Positions 12,201-22,962 of a DNA stretch of 64,000 nucleotides are shown in pieces. Positions within the stretch are counted from its first letter, which is position 1, and each line of letters opens with the position of its first letter. The stretch spans positions 248,001 to 312,000 of the forward strand of contig JAJTUP010000020.1 in NCBI GenBank assembly GCA_021399435.1. Reading direction: 5' to 3'. The stretch comes from Diaporthe sp. PMI_573 (Eukaryota > Ascomycota > Sordariomycetes > Diaporthales > Diaporthaceae). Under the pieces are notes generated by a model that saw nothing but the letters and a program-made list of their open reading frames with translations, had not been told where the DNA came from and did not search any database. Made by a program: the position numbers and the translations under genes.

Positions 12201-13239
12201 CAATCTGCTCAGTGTCACATTGACGCGCAGATCGTTCTAAGCATTGACGCTAAGTCTGACTCTTTTATCGCCAAAAGCGATTATCAGATCGTTCGTCTTG
12301 GCGGCCACCTAGTCATTTCATCTTACGAGCTAGGAATTTTCGACCTATCTTTTTCTTTGTGTGTTTAGCAAGCTTTCCCAAATTCAAATCAACTCTTTGT
12401 CCCGAGGAAATGAGCCTTTGTCCAGCAATGTAGGGATATACATCACAAACAGTACCTAATCCTTTGTTTCATAGGTTGAGAGGCCTTGTCAACCGCGCCG
12501 GCGCGAATAGCGGCGGAGACTAGGCCCGGCTCAACACTAAGACTTATAGCGAAATAGTGACATCTAACAGATTACTGGTTTGCAGAAGTAGATTGGAAAG
12601 TCACTGTTTAAAGCCTTGCATAGCGAATCTCACTGTTATCGTCGATAAGACACATTGTTCCTTGTCATTATAGGACACTTATTGCCGTTCCAGCTTAGTA
12701 GAGGAACTCAAAGAATATAAATAGTCCATTCTTTGTTTCATACGTCTTCAATAAGATAATGTGTTCCAAAAAATGTATGAGTACACATAACGCGCTCGAC
12801 CTCACTGCTAGGCAAGACATGCGATGTCCCCCGCTGCTTATAGGGAACCCTTGAAGTCTTCGTTCAGGCAGGACTCTTTAAAGGGTTATAGCGACATAAA
12901 ATTCAGGTCAGAAACGAACTTGAGAGTACTGAAATAAACGCAAAATAGTGAGATTGGTTCCTAAGCACTGCTGCATGCTTGGGACGAGTGATACAACTAC
13001 CGAGTGCTTTTACCACTCTAAGCTAACGTTCTATCTCATACGCTTTGACGAAGCCAACTAAGATGCTTGCGAGCGGCTGGTGTCCATGCAAAGAGGCCAA
13101 AGCGGATAATTGGCGATCCAAATAATTTATATAAGATCAGAAGCATAGCGAGTCTGTCGAATATGAGATATTGAAAGTCATCCCATTTAACTCAACCCGA
13201 TTGACCCCAACTCGTGTTCACGTCCTGCCCGTTTTAACC
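9267..13239. other. Gene-poor 4 kb stretch
   Basis: No gene I can support. The composition alternates between ordinary and AT-rich segments (for example 9,990-10,140), with a run of 16 T at about 11160-11175. Short frames such as minus 10214..10732 and minus 11929..12144 have no recognisable domain; they may be relics of mobile elements. Sequence ahead of 13240 is the dynamin promoter. Confidence 0.45.
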
Positions 13240-15499
13240 ATGACCATCTCTGCACAGAGCGACATGAAGCCACCAGAAAATATGTTCCACCACCTCCAGA
13301 CTTCTACATCCACTTTTCGTCTCAACCAGATCGAAAAGGTCAGGGCCAACGGAGTGGGAGACCTGGTGGCTTTGCCTCAGCTGGTCGTTTGCGGCGACCA
13401 GTCAACGGGGAAAAGCTCGGTCTTGGAGGCTATCACGGGAATTCCGTTCCCTAGAAAAGAGGGGCTGTGCACACGATTTCCTACCGAGATCATTCTTCGG
13501 CATTCTGAGACTTTCGATTCACCGACTATAGCGGCCAGCATTCGACCTCATGCCTCCCGCGGCCAAGAAGAGATGCGGACGCTATCAGCATATCGAAAGA
13601 CTGTCCAAAACATGTCCGAGTTGCCAATAATCATCGATGATGTTTCAAGACTGTTGCAACTTCGGGGATACACGACAAATGATGGGGGCCTTGCTTTTGC
13701 GTCCGACGCGCTACGCATTGAGATCACCGGTCCTATCGGCCTCCATCTAAGTATTGTGGACTTGCCGGGCCTAATTTCAGTTCCCAATGAGGAGCAGACG
13801 CAGGAGGATGTGGATTCAGTCCATGACATGGTCAGGACGTATCTGCATAGCTCCCGGACGATCATCCTGGCGGTCCTGCAAGCTGGCAACGACATGGCAA
13901 ATCAACCCATCATCAAGCTTGCGCGGGAATACGACCCCGATGGCGAGCGAACCGTGGGAATCATCACAAAGCCAGATTTGATCAACGAAGGTGCTGAGGC
14001 CAAGCTTGCCCTTGTTGCGAAGAACCAGGACGTTATCAAATTGAAATTGGGATTTTTTCTCCTCAAGAACCCAACACCATCAGAAATTAATGACGGCATC
14101 ACAATGGAGACACGAGCCAGCCGTGAGCTTCGCTTCTTCTCGAGCCCTGTCTGGGCAGCCCAAGGCCTTGATCCAAACCGGCTTGGCGCAGAAAGGCTTC
14201 GAGGGTTCTTGCAAGGGCTGTTGGATACTCACATAGAACGGGAGCTTCCAAAAGTTGCCGAGGAGATCAGAAAAAAGCTGGACGTGAACGAGTCGGAACT
14301 GAAATCTCTCGGGGAAGCGCGCCCAGCCGTGGGACAGATTCGAGCCTTTCTGACGAATCTGAGCATGAACTTCTACGAACTAACCCAGGCGGCACTGGAT
14401 GGTAGTTATCACAGTACTGACGCTGAGTTTTTTTCGGGAAATGATGTGTGCCGCCTTCGGGCTCAGATTCAGGCAGAAAACACAAAATTTGCAAGCTGCA
14501 TGCGGGAGAATGGAGAAAGACGGAAAGTTGGCTCTCCAACTTCAGCATCCGAGTCAGCCGATGAAACAGCCCAGCTCGTAGTAAGCCAAGAAGAGATGAG
14601 AGATTGGGTGAAGCAGGTTTGTTCAATTGTCCTCCGTTTGGCAGTACCAGCCCTGGCTCTATTGTTATGCTGACAAGAGCCTAGGCGTACTTTCGCACCC
14701 GCGGTAAAGAACTGCCAGGAAATTACAACTCGGCACTTCTTTCCGAGCTTTTTCAGGAACAATCTCAACGGTGGCGCCATATCAGCCAGTCTCATGTTTC
14801 CGAGGTCATGAAACTCACTTCGAAATGGGTACACCAGGCGACCCAAAGGCTGATCACTGAAGCAAGGCTACGTCGCGATATTGGGAGCAACCTGAACATA
14901 TGGCTCGACCAGGCCAAGAAGCTCGCACTCGGGGAACTCGATAAGCTGATTGACGATGAGCAACGGAGCCCGCTGACCTACAATCACTACTACACAGATA
15001 ATGTCCAAAAGAACAGGTTACAGAATCAAAAGGTCGCGGTAAGAGAGGCTATTGATGTCGTGACGGAACATGATTGGAATGGTAAACTACATATCAGCAA
15101 TCATTCAGACGACATTAATAGGTTTATCTCAGCCATCGAATCAAGAATCACAGTGGACATGGACGAGCAAGCCTGCAAGGAGGCATTGATACAGCTACAT
15201 GCATACTACAAGGTACGCGCCTAAAGGCTGCAAAGCTAATGGGACATGACGTTTCTAACTGAGTTCAGGTCGCGATGAAGACTTTTATCGACAACGTTGC
15301 GAGACAAGTCATCGAACGCCATCTTATGTCACCCCTTTCTCGTTCATTCTGTCCAAACTCGGTCTCCCTTCTATCAGATGAAGAACTCATCCGAATCGGA
15401 TCCGAGACCGAGCAGCAGATTCGGCGCCGCGACAGCCTTGTTCATACCGCATCGAGTCTTAGGGAAAGCCTGGCCGACCTAGAAAAGCTACCGGAATAA
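13240..15499 (+). CDS. Dynamin-family GTPase
   Basis: Exons 13240..14616, 14685..15212 and 15269..15499, 711 aa. The first ATG in frame is 13240, in an AACCATGA context. The GTPase domain has the P-loop GDQSTGKSS (residues 52-60), the G3 motif DLPG (about 175) and the G4 motif TKPD (about 246). Exon 2 opens with AYFRTRGKELPGNYN, a stretch common in the stalk of fungal Mx/dynamin-like proteins, and exon 3 holds a GTPase effector domain ending SSLRESLADLEKL. There is no pleckstrin-homology or proline-rich domain, so it resembles the Mx/Vps1-like fungal group rather than endocytic dynamin. Such proteins remodel membranes by assembling into helical oligomers; the specific compartment is unknown. 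Many Pezizomycotina have lineage-specific copies. A retrotransposon is inserted 236 bases past its stop codon. Confidence 0.93.
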
Positions 15500-15734
15500 A
15501 TTTCCCGTGCGGCAGACTTCATCTTTCATCTCTTCTTTGTCTCACTACAAGTTGAGCTGTTTCATCGGCTGACTCGATCCAGACTGTTGGGGATCGATTT
15601 TACGGTATCTTGTTTCCATTGTACCCTGTATGTAATGTTTAGTTTCTTCATCCCTCGGGTCTGGTTTTCCCACGTGGTTTTTCCAGGGTCTTGACGTGAA
15701 TGCGGAGGGATCTCATATTGGATATGCGATTTAT

Positions 15735-15739
15735 GTATC
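15735..15739. repeat. Target-site duplication, left copy (GTATC)
   Basis: The 5 bases just left of the left LTR are GTATC, matched by GTATC at 23210..23214 just right of the right LTR. A 5-bp duplication is usual for Ty1/copia integrases. Confidence 0.85.
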
Positions 15740-15986
15740 TGTTGGTACGGCCCTGACTGCCAAGGGTCAGGGGTCTTTGCACGTGCAAATAGGGGCGAGC
15801 AAAAGCCGTACTGTTTGGGTACGGGTTCGATTCTTGCTACAGAAGGAAGAAAGAAGCTATCGCCATCGTGGGCGCCGAAGCACTTGGTGTAGTGGCCAGC
15901 CCGCTGCTGACTAAGCCAGACCGGCCCTTCTGATTGGCCACAGCCGGGCCGGGCATGCGGTCCCTTCAACGGTCACCAAACCCACA
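15740..15986 (-). repeat. 3' LTR of the copia element
   Basis: 247 bp, begins TG and ends CA on either strand, and reads identical to 22963..23209. It lies downstream of the polyprotein stop codon in element orientation. Confidence 0.93.
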
Positions 15987-15995
15987 CTGGCAGTC

Positions 15996-16011
15996 TTTTA
16001 AACGTTTAAAA
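15996..16011. repeat. 16-bp perfect palindrome beside the 3' LTR
   Basis: TTTTAAACGTTTAAAA equals its own reverse complement. It lies 9 bases inside the element from the 3' LTR, about where a polypurine tract is expected. Confidence 0.6.
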
Positions 16012-16075
16012 AGAAGCATGCCCAAAAGAACGCCGTAACCGGCTAAAAAGCCCACAAAGCCCCAAACACTCAAAT

Positions 16076-16109
16076 GATCGTTGGGCCCTTCCGGCGTGCC
16101 CCAACGATC
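16076..16109. repeat. Inverted repeat / hairpin in the element's 3' untranslated region
   Basis: GATCGTTGGG at 16076..16085 pairs perfectly with CCCAACGATC at 16100..16109 across a 14-base loop. It lies between the polyprotein stop and the 3' LTR and could form a stable RNA stem-loop in the genomic transcript. Confidence 0.6.
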
Positions 16110-16123
16110 CCGTAGGCGCCCTC

Positions 16124-19100
16124 CTATTGGCTGTCCCTGCCGGCCAAGTGAGGGCGGTCCACAAACCCTTCTATACGCACCGTCAGCTCGTTTGTTGACA
16201 CAAAGCGTTCCAGCGCCTTGTTTGGTGATGACTTCGTCAGGGCGTCTGCCGGGTTATCGTCGCCGTGGATCCACCGGATCTCGCTAATCTCCCTCCTCTC
16301 GTACGACTGGCGGAGGGCGAGAATATCTACCATCAGCCTCTTCTCTTTGGTGGTTCCGAGCTTGACCAGGCACTCGTATAGCGAGTACGAGTCGGTACAG
16401 ACGACGAGGGGCACCCGGGGAAGCTCCAGTTGGTCGGTAATGAGGTGAAGCGTGGCGGATACCACGGCGGCGCTGTCAAAACCACTGGCCATGCCGTATA
16501 TCTCTGACGCTAGCACGCTCCGGGTCACCCTTTTGCACTTCGTCGAGGACCAGTGCAAGATGTTACCACGTATCCTCTGCTGGGTTCCATTGCCGTTCGG
16601 CTCCTCGGTAGCCAACGCGAGTACGAAGCCGATTTGCGAGCTCAGATCCCGGTTATTAGCAAACGACCCGTCGACGAAGACGATTAGCTTGGCGATAGTT
16701 AGGTCGAGGGGTACGTATCGGAGCCCACGAGCGAGGTTGTCGATTTGCCACCCAAGTCGCTTATTCAGCTTGGTACAGTCCTCGTCTATGGGCAATTGGG
16801 CTTGAGCGGCGACGGAGAGGTCAAACGTGGCTTCCGGTTGGCAGATAGAGGCTATATACGCCCCACGGGCCCTTTGTTCAAGGTAGCGTTGTGCCCGGTC
16901 AGGTGACTTCCGGTCGATTATCGCGATCTTCTCTGCCTGGCCCTTCTGGTTGACGTCAAGAGATCCATCCTCGTGAAGCGATAGCCGGGTGCCATTGTAG
17001 TCGATGGGGCTGGTAGGCGTGAGGGTCGTTTTCGGCTTGCAGACGATCTTAGCTTTCTGGATCTTCTTCTCTTCTTTAGCCGAAAAAGCCGGGGTACCGA
17101 GAATGAGGGTATCGTCGGTTTGCATTCCCACTAGCCCAAACGATTCTGCCGGGCCTTCCGTGACGAGAAGGCACGGGTCAAAAGTCGACATCCTCATCTT
17201 TAACTGTTCACGATGGTGGCGATGGTACGTTGCCCACCAGTGTACGCCCGCCTCGGCGATGCCGTATAGGGGTTTTATCACCCTCATGATCGTGCCCGGA
17301 GGGTATCGTGGCCTTAGCTCTGTGGGTAACTGGGCCAGAATCGGCCGGAATAGCCTCGATTTTGACTGAGGGTAGGCCTGGGTGATATCGCGAAGTTCAA
17401 CCACCATTCCTCTTTGTAAGAGGGACGGGGCCAGCGCCGTAATCAGCCGCTGGCTGACCCGTTGAATTGTCGGCGATTGGGTGAGGATATCCTTCTTGCC
17501 TACATCGTTGTACCCTTGAACTACTAGGCGTGACTTCTCGTACGGTTTAGTGGTCTTGTTCTTGACTTCACGTACCATACGGGACTTAAATAGCCGAATA
17601 GCCCTATGGGTAATGGGGTTGAAGCGTTCAAAGTTGAAGACGTCACGTGCCACCAGATTGTCTATCTCGGAAGCGTCGGATTCTTCGAACGGGGCGCCGG
17701 GCGTCGTGATAATGCCATCCAATCGTAGCTTCGTCGCCAGCTCGAAGTCGTTCTCTTCTTTTTGTGACATCATAGCATATGGGCTGGCAGTAAGGCGCCG
17801 TGGGCGGCCGCGGCGGCGGGGTGCCGTAGGGGCGTCGCCCCGAACGTGAATTGTGCCATCTTCTGCAGGATGGCTTCCCAGGGTGCCTGCCGGGTGCGTG
17901 GCGTGGCCGTCGGCGGCGTCGTCCGTGGGTTCTGGCCCTGGGCCGGGCTCTTCACGATAGTATGGCTGAACGGCCGTCGACCGGAATTTCACGGGGCCGT
18001 TGGGCAGGTCGACCGTAACGTCGTGCCCTTCCGTGGCTAGCAGTTTAAACGGCCCTTGCCAGCCTTCCTTTTCCCGCCATACCCGAACGTTGCTTTGCAG
18101 TGGCAACGTTAGCTGGTGGGTGACGTCAGGTCCGTTGCGGCTGTGAAGTGCGGTGTTGAGTTGCCGCTCCGCCGAGGCCTTCCGAAGCGCTTTTGTGGCT
18201 TTAGCGATAGCTTCAGCCCTCTTCAGAGTTGACTGGGAAGGGGGCGAATCGGTGTTTATCCGGGGAAAAGCACCAAAAACGAGCAGTGTAGGCACCAGCC
18301 CGTCTGGCCCGGCTGTATCGTTGACGGCCTTCACGGCCATCTGAAGGATAGCGTCGTCGGTAAACGATCCGGATAGCTCGGCGTAGAGGATCTCAAAGGC
18401 ACGGCGTAACGGGCGGTGATACCTCTCCACCTTACCTACCGACCAATGGGCTTCCGTAGGGACCTGCTTACAGGTGATGCCCATTAGCCTGGCCTCGTTT
18501 CTAAGCTCTGCGGAGGCGAAGTTGGTGCCGGCATCGTGGACCAGCCAATCAGGGGGTCCCAAATAGCTGTCTATCCACATCATCCGGAGTGCCTCCCACG
18601 TATCTTTGGCGGAAAGGGATTCGAGGAAGCGAGCGGCTTGAAAAGAAGTACCCGAGTCTACTGCGTGTAGCGTTGGGCGACCCTTCAGGTACATGACGTC
18701 AACCAGTAGTTCATAGTTGAAGTTGACGTCGTCTTTCAGCGTGAATTTGAACCGTTTAGGGGCGTCGGCGTTTAGCTGGCAAAGGTGGCAAAACTTAGAT
18801 ACGGCTTCCAGAGCCGCTGTCTCCGTAGGGTGGCCAGCGTTGGCCAGGAGACGGTTTAGCCGGTCAACCGAAGGGTGCCCAAACCGGCGGTGTAGTCGTC
18901 GAAGCTCTATTTCGGTGAAGAAAGTAGCTATGGAAGCGGGACCGTGCCCAAAGGGGGAAAACCACGGGTGGCCCCACTTTCTCGTCACCGGGACGACTAT
19001 CTCGGTGCCGTCGGGCCGGCGTTGTACCAGCTCGTTGGTGGTGTTTCGAAGGAACACACCAAGAGCGTCCATATCCGTAATCGAGAATAGGAAAGGGGTC

Positions 19101-21277
19101 GAGGCATCTATCACGTGAAACGTGATATCCCCGAGCGGCGTTGCAATGGTGGTTGTGCCTTTTGACGAGGAATGTGGCCCTTTGCCGAACCTTACGGTGG
19201 CTTCGTCGGCACGTGACGAATCCAGGCTGACTTTCGGGTCTTCTCGCCGGAGGGCCAAGTACTGGTCGTAGCCTACCGTAGAGTATTCGGCCGCGCCCGT
19301 ATCGGGCATAATACCTTGAAATTTGTGGCGAGAGTAGCGGTCTTCGAGAAGGAAGACGCCGGCGACGGTCTCGTCGCCATCCTCGGGCTCCTCTGCTGGC
19401 GAGGGGTCAAGATAATGGAGGAAGGCCGAATCCATCAGGAAGTGGTGGGCCATGTAGCCACTATCGTCGTCTTCTTCGGCAGTGGTCACTTGGCCGGTAG
19501 GCGTGCCTTCAGCGTCCTCTATACCAGCCAAGAAGGCATCGACTTCGCCGCTATGGGCAGCCTCTTGGGCATGCTCGTAGGCCATTAGGAACTGGCGACG
19601 GGCACGCTGGCGTTCTTCGGTTGTATGGTTGGTAGACCAACAACCTTCTTTGTTACACACGAAGCAACGTTTCTTAGCTGGGTCTAGTAGTCGAGGGGCT
19701 CCCTGCTGTGGTAGTGGGCGCGTGGTGGCCCTTCTGGGGGCACCGCGGCCGCTCTGCTTATTGTTGGTGTAGCGGCGATCGAGATAGTAAGTCTCGTCGT
19801 CGCCTTCAGCGGCAGATAGGCCGGGACCAGTAAGAAAGCGCTGGGAAGGCTGCTTACGCTTCAGACTTAGATCAAGAGAGGTGCGGAGGTCTTGAAATAG
19901 CTTCTCGCATGGGGCCGAGGGCGTAAATAGTGCATATTCGAAGTCTGGCACGCCCTCGCAGGCGCGAAGAACGGTCATTCTGAGAGTATCGTCACCCTCG
20001 TAGCCGTGGCCAAGTGCCCGTTGGCATAGCTGAAGCTTGTCCAGTAGGGCTTGTAGCACTTCCCGTGGGTTCTTCTCAGCGTTTTCGGGGTCTTCGCGCA
20101 TGTTAGAGAAGGTCAGGCCGGTCCAATCGCTGAAGTATTGCTGGCGGTTGGTATCGGTGTCGAAATGGGTCTTTAGCTTGGCGTACGCCTGGGCGAAGCT
20201 ATCGTCGACACTGACGTATGTGAGATGGTACTTCTCGGCACGGCCGGTGAGAATACGGGGAAGTAGGGCGTGGAATTGGCCAGGGTCGACCTCATTAAAG
20301 TAGCAGATGTTCAAAAACACCTTGATTTTGTCGTCTAAGAGGTCGTACGGGTCACCACTCCACTTCTGCGCTGGGTCCCAGCTCTTAAGAAAGCGAGCTA
20401 TCTGTTCTGGCTCTATTCGAACGTTGGGCACGTGGCGAGGAGGGAGGCCCTGGTAGTCGTTCCATGGTCGGGGCTGATGGCGGTATGGCATCGGCGTCTG
20501 GGCCGGGTATTCCTCCCGGGGGTTGTACGGAGCTTCGGGCTGAAGAAGGTCGTTCCGGGTGTATGGGGTCCCCGGGGCACGTGATGCCTGTCGGCTTGCC
20601 GGGCCTGGAGTAACGTTTTGCCAGGCGACCGCCGGGCCCGGTGTAGTTGGGGGCAGCCGGGTCGGTCGTTCTATCGACTCGACGATAGTGGCAGGGAAAG
20701 AGGCACCGCCTGGGGCGGAAGGAACGGGCGTTCGTATATCCCTTCCGGGCGGTCTTTGAAATCGTCGTGCCATTTTCGACTTGGGCGCGAATTCAACCTC
20801 ACGGGCTTCGTCTTCTGGCCACTCGGGGCAATAGTCTTCTTCAAGGAGGGCAAATAGTTGGTCGGCAACACGGGTGCTCCTTACGTTGCCGGTGTAGATG
20901 CCGTGGGCCCGGAGGAAGCGCCGGAGCTCTGATCGCCAGCGGCCCTCGGTGACTTTGAAGCTATCGAGAGTCCACCCCTCGAAGTAGGTTTGGTACTCGC
21001 CGAGAAGTTCGTCGTCAACAGCGTGAATTTCCCGTAGCTCGTCTAGTGCCCTAAGCAGGTATGTCGTCATCCGGGTAGGGTTTCGGTTCGAAGGGTCGCT
21101 CGGGGCTTCCCATCGGGAGCGGTCAACACGGGCCCAGCTTATTGCTGGGACTGCGTATCGTTGGTGAAGGGTATCGAGGTGGGCCTTAAGGAGGTCTGCG
21201 TAGTCCCACTCCCCAGCTGGGGTGGTGCCTGCTGCCGGGGGCATAGTGGTCGACGAAAAAGAAGCGGTCTCGGCCAT
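16124..21277 (-). CDS. Ty1/copia Gag-Pol polyprotein
   Basis: 1717 aa in one uninterrupted frame. Approximate order: Gag region 1-520; a CCCH-type zinc knuckle CFVCNKEGCWSTNH near 538-551; aspartic protease with DTGA near 658; integrase with an HHCC-like zinc motif (FGHP..CHLC, about 795-835) and a D,D,E core (LVDVMY, VHDAGTNF, GKVERYHR, about 850-950); reverse transcriptase about 1240-1425 with ELRDITQAY and QTDD as the catalytic aspartates; and RNase H about 1530-1695 with FVDGSF, SEIYG and CTDSYS. All key catalytic motifs appear intact, so the protein could be active. Gag and Pol are in one frame, so no programmed frameshift is needed; how the Gag excess is made is not visible. It would act as cytoplasmic virus-like particles and then integrate cDNA in the nucleus. 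Confidence 0.95.
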   Translation of the reverse strand: MAETASFSSTTMPPAAGTTPAGEWDYADLLKAHLDTLHQRYAVPAISWARVDRSRWEAPSDPSNRNPTRMTTYLLRALDELREIHAVDDELLGEYQTYFEGWTLDSFKVTEGRWRSELRRFLRAHGIYTGNVRSTRVADQLFALLEEDYCPEWPEDEAREVEFAPKSKMARRFQRPPGRDIRTPVPSAPGGASFPATIVESIERPTRLPPTTPGPAVAWQNVTPGPASRQASRAPGTPYTRNDLLQPEAPYNPREEYPAQTPMPYRHQPRPWNDYQGLPPRHVPNVRIEPEQIARFLKSWDPAQKWSGDPYDLLDDKIKVFLNICYFNEVDPGQFHALLPRILTGRAEKYHLTYVSVDDSFAQAYAKLKTHFDTDTNRQQYFSDWTGLTFSNMREDPENAEKNPREVLQALLDKLQLCQRALGHGYEGDDTLRMTVLRACEGVPDFEYALFTPSAPCEKLFQDLRTSLDLSLKRKQPSQRFLTGPGLSAAEGDDETYYLDRRYTNNKQSGRGAPRRATTRPLPQQGAPRLLDPAKKRCFVCNKEGCWSTNHTTEERQRARRQFLMAYEHAQEAAHSGEVDAFLAGIEDAEGTPTGQVTTAEEDDDSGYMAHHFLMDSAFLHYLDPSPAEEPEDGDETVAGVFLLEDRYSRHKFQGIMPDTGAAEYSTVGYDQYLALRREDPKVSLDSSRADEATVRFGKGPHSSSKGTTTIATPLGDITFHVIDASTPFLFSITDMDALGVFLRNTTNELVQRRPDGTEIVVPVTRKWGHPWFSPFGHGPASIATFFTEIELRRLHRRFGHPSVDRLNRLLANAGHPTETAALEAVSKFCHLCQLNADAPKRFKFTLKDDVNFNYELLVDVMYLKGRPTLHAVDSGTSFQAARFLESLSAKDTWEALRMMWIDSYLGPPDWLVHDAGTNFASAELRNEARLMGITCKQVPTEAHWSVGKVERYHRPLRRAFEILYAELSGSFTDDAILQMAVKAVNDTAGPDGLVPTLLVFGAFPRINTDSPPSQSTLKRAEAIAKATKALRKASAERQLNTALHSRNGPDVTHQLTLPLQSNVRVWREKEGWQGPFKLLATEGHDVTVDLPNGPVKFRSTAVQPYYREEPGPGPEPTDDAADGHATHPAGTLGSHPAEDGTIHVRGDAPTAPRRRGRPRRLTASPYAMMSQKEENDFELATKLRLDGIITTPGAPFEESDASEIDNLVARDVFNFERFNPITHRAIRLFKSRMVREVKNKTTKPYEKSRLVVQGYNDVGKKDILTQSPTIQRVSQRLITALAPSLLQRGMVVELRDITQAYPQSKSRLFRPILAQLPTELRPRYPPGTIMRVIKPLYGIAEAGVHWWATYHRHHREQLKMRMSTFDPCLLVTEGPAESFGLVGMQTDDTLILGTPAFSAKEEKKIQKAKIVCKPKTTLTPTSPIDYNGTRLSLHEDGSLDVNQKGQAEKIAIIDRKSPDRAQRYLEQRARGAYIASICQPEATFDLSVAAQAQLPIDEDCTKLNKRLGWQIDNLARGLRYVPLDLTIAKLIVFVDGSFANNRDLSSQIGFVLALATEEPNGNGTQQRIRGNILHWSSTKCKRVTRSVLASEIYGMASGFDSAAVVSATLHLITDQLELPRVPLVVCTDSYSLYECLVKLGTTKEKRLMVDILALRQSYERREISEIRWIHGDDNPADALTKSSPNKALERFVSTNELTVRIEGFVDRPHLAGRDSQ

Positions 21278-21471
21278 TGCCTATTATTCACGGGCCAGCC
21301 GTGAAAATCTGAATCCAGGATACTGACTGACTGATCTAACTCGTGTCTTCGTGGTCGCCCTTCCCACGGTTCAAAGGAAAGGAAGGGGAAGAGGAGAGTC
21401 TGACTGATTTGACTCGAGTCTTCGCGGTCGTCCTTCCCGTGGGTCAGGCGAAGGAGAAGGGGGAGGACCAG

Positions 21472-21578
21472 CCACCGTGGGTGTAGTTCCTGTTGTGGTT
21501 GAGGAAGGTCTCGTCTTCTGAGCGCGAAGAAGAAAGGGGACCAACCACCGTGGGTGTAGTTCCTGTTGTGGTTGAGGA
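21472..21578. repeat. 34-bp repeat pair in the element's leader
   Basis: A 34-bp unit (CCACCGTGGGTGTAG... to GAGGA) occurs at 21472..21505 and again at 21545..21578, 73 bases apart, in the leader between the 5' LTR and the polyprotein start. Confidence 0.7.
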
Positions 21579-21759
21579 TGGCTATTTCGGCCTACCGAAG
21601 GAGGAGGACCACCAGAAGAAGGACCAGCAGAAGAAGGAGGAGGAGGACCAGCCGCCACGATATTCGCGCTTCTTCAGCAGGTGGTTTGTTTGTTTACTTC
21701 CGGGAGACCAGAAGAAGGAGGAGAAGGCGAAGGCGAACAAGCCGAAGGCGAAGAAGGCG

Positions 21760-21841
21760 GAGGGGCCGCCGCCGCCGTAGTTGGCGACGTCGGCTTTGAC
21801 GAGGGGCCGCCGCCGCCGTAGTTGGCGACGTCGGCTTTGAC
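21760..21841. repeat. 41-bp tandem duplication in the element's leader
   Basis: Two head-to-tail 41-bp copies starting GAGGGGCCGCCGCCGCC at 21760 and 21801. Surrounding sequence (about 21,360-22,140) is strongly purine-biased or GC-rich low-complexity DNA. Confidence 0.75.
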
Positions 21842-22962
21842 GCGAGTGGTGGCGACGAGAGCCGGCACGCCGTCGTCCGCGGCAACCAGGCAAGCGGCGA
21901 TGGTGGTGCCGACGGAAGGCAGGGGCGCCGTCGTCTGCGGCGACCAGGCAAGCGGTGGTGGTGACGAGAACCAGCACACCGCCGCAATGGCAAGCGGCGA
22001 AGAGATCTGGATGAGAGAGAGAAAGAGAGAGAGACACCGTTGCCCGCTGCCACCGAACAGCGGTAATGGTGCCGGGGCAGGGGCGTCGTCGTCAGCAGCG
22101 ACGAGGTAGCCGTAGCCTTCCCGGTGGCCTCGGATCTGCAGAAAAGAGGGTATCGTGACACTCACTGCTACGGCTTATGACCGGCACAAGAACCATTCAC
22201 CCGCAGGTGGTGGTTATCGGCAAACGGCACCTATTACTGCGTAGTCTGACGGGTAGAGTTGCCCTTTCGAGTGGTTATCTTGGTCATACACCGCTAAACG
22301 CAACAAAAGAGGGGTAGGTGAGGGTTTTGGCGTTCCGGGCACGGTTTTGGGCGTTCCGGGCGGCTGTGCTAAGCGGCCAAGGGAGCGTAAGGGGGCCCGG
22401 GCAAGAGGTTTGTGCGTAAACGGTAGGGTAAGTGCTTGAGGTCAGCACCTGCCCCGCCGGCAGTCGTTTAGGTGGCAAGAAGGCCACCGTCTGGTGAGAA
22501 GCCCTTTTTGAAGAAGGGGAAGGGGCGAAGAACGAGGTCGGGGAGGGTGTTCTTTGCTTGGGAAGGGGTGGCGATGGGAAGGCGCGGTGGTGCGTACCGC
22601 TAAACAGTCGGTCCTTCACGTAGGAGGTCGTCGGCGGCACAAGCGGGTTTGTGAGGGCGACGGTTGCTTCTCGTGATACTTCGTAGCGGAGGGCCCGGAT
22701 CTTCTTTTCCGGAAGCAACGCCAGGAAGGAACTTCTGGTCTTCAACGGCTGGATCTCCTGGGGTACTAGCAACGACGACTGCCTGGTCTGGTTACCGGTC
22801 AGTGGTGGCTGCTTCCTTTCGATCGTGTAGCGTAGATATCGCGGTCTGCTTCGTCGGCTGTTGACTGCTCGCTGGCTGACAAGGTCGGCGAAGGTCTGGC
22901 GATGGATCTACCTCTTCGGACCTAGCTGTCAGGGATTGACGGGGTAGTCAACCACTGATCAG

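Noticed and set aside
15825..15845. tRNA B-box-like GGGTTCGATTC in the LTR (both copies)
   Set aside because: No acceptor stem, anticodon arm or A box at proper spacing; it is part of the LTR.
22284..22772. 162-codon minus-strand frame in the copia leader
   Set aside because: No domain and lies in untranslated leader; not supported as a second element gene.
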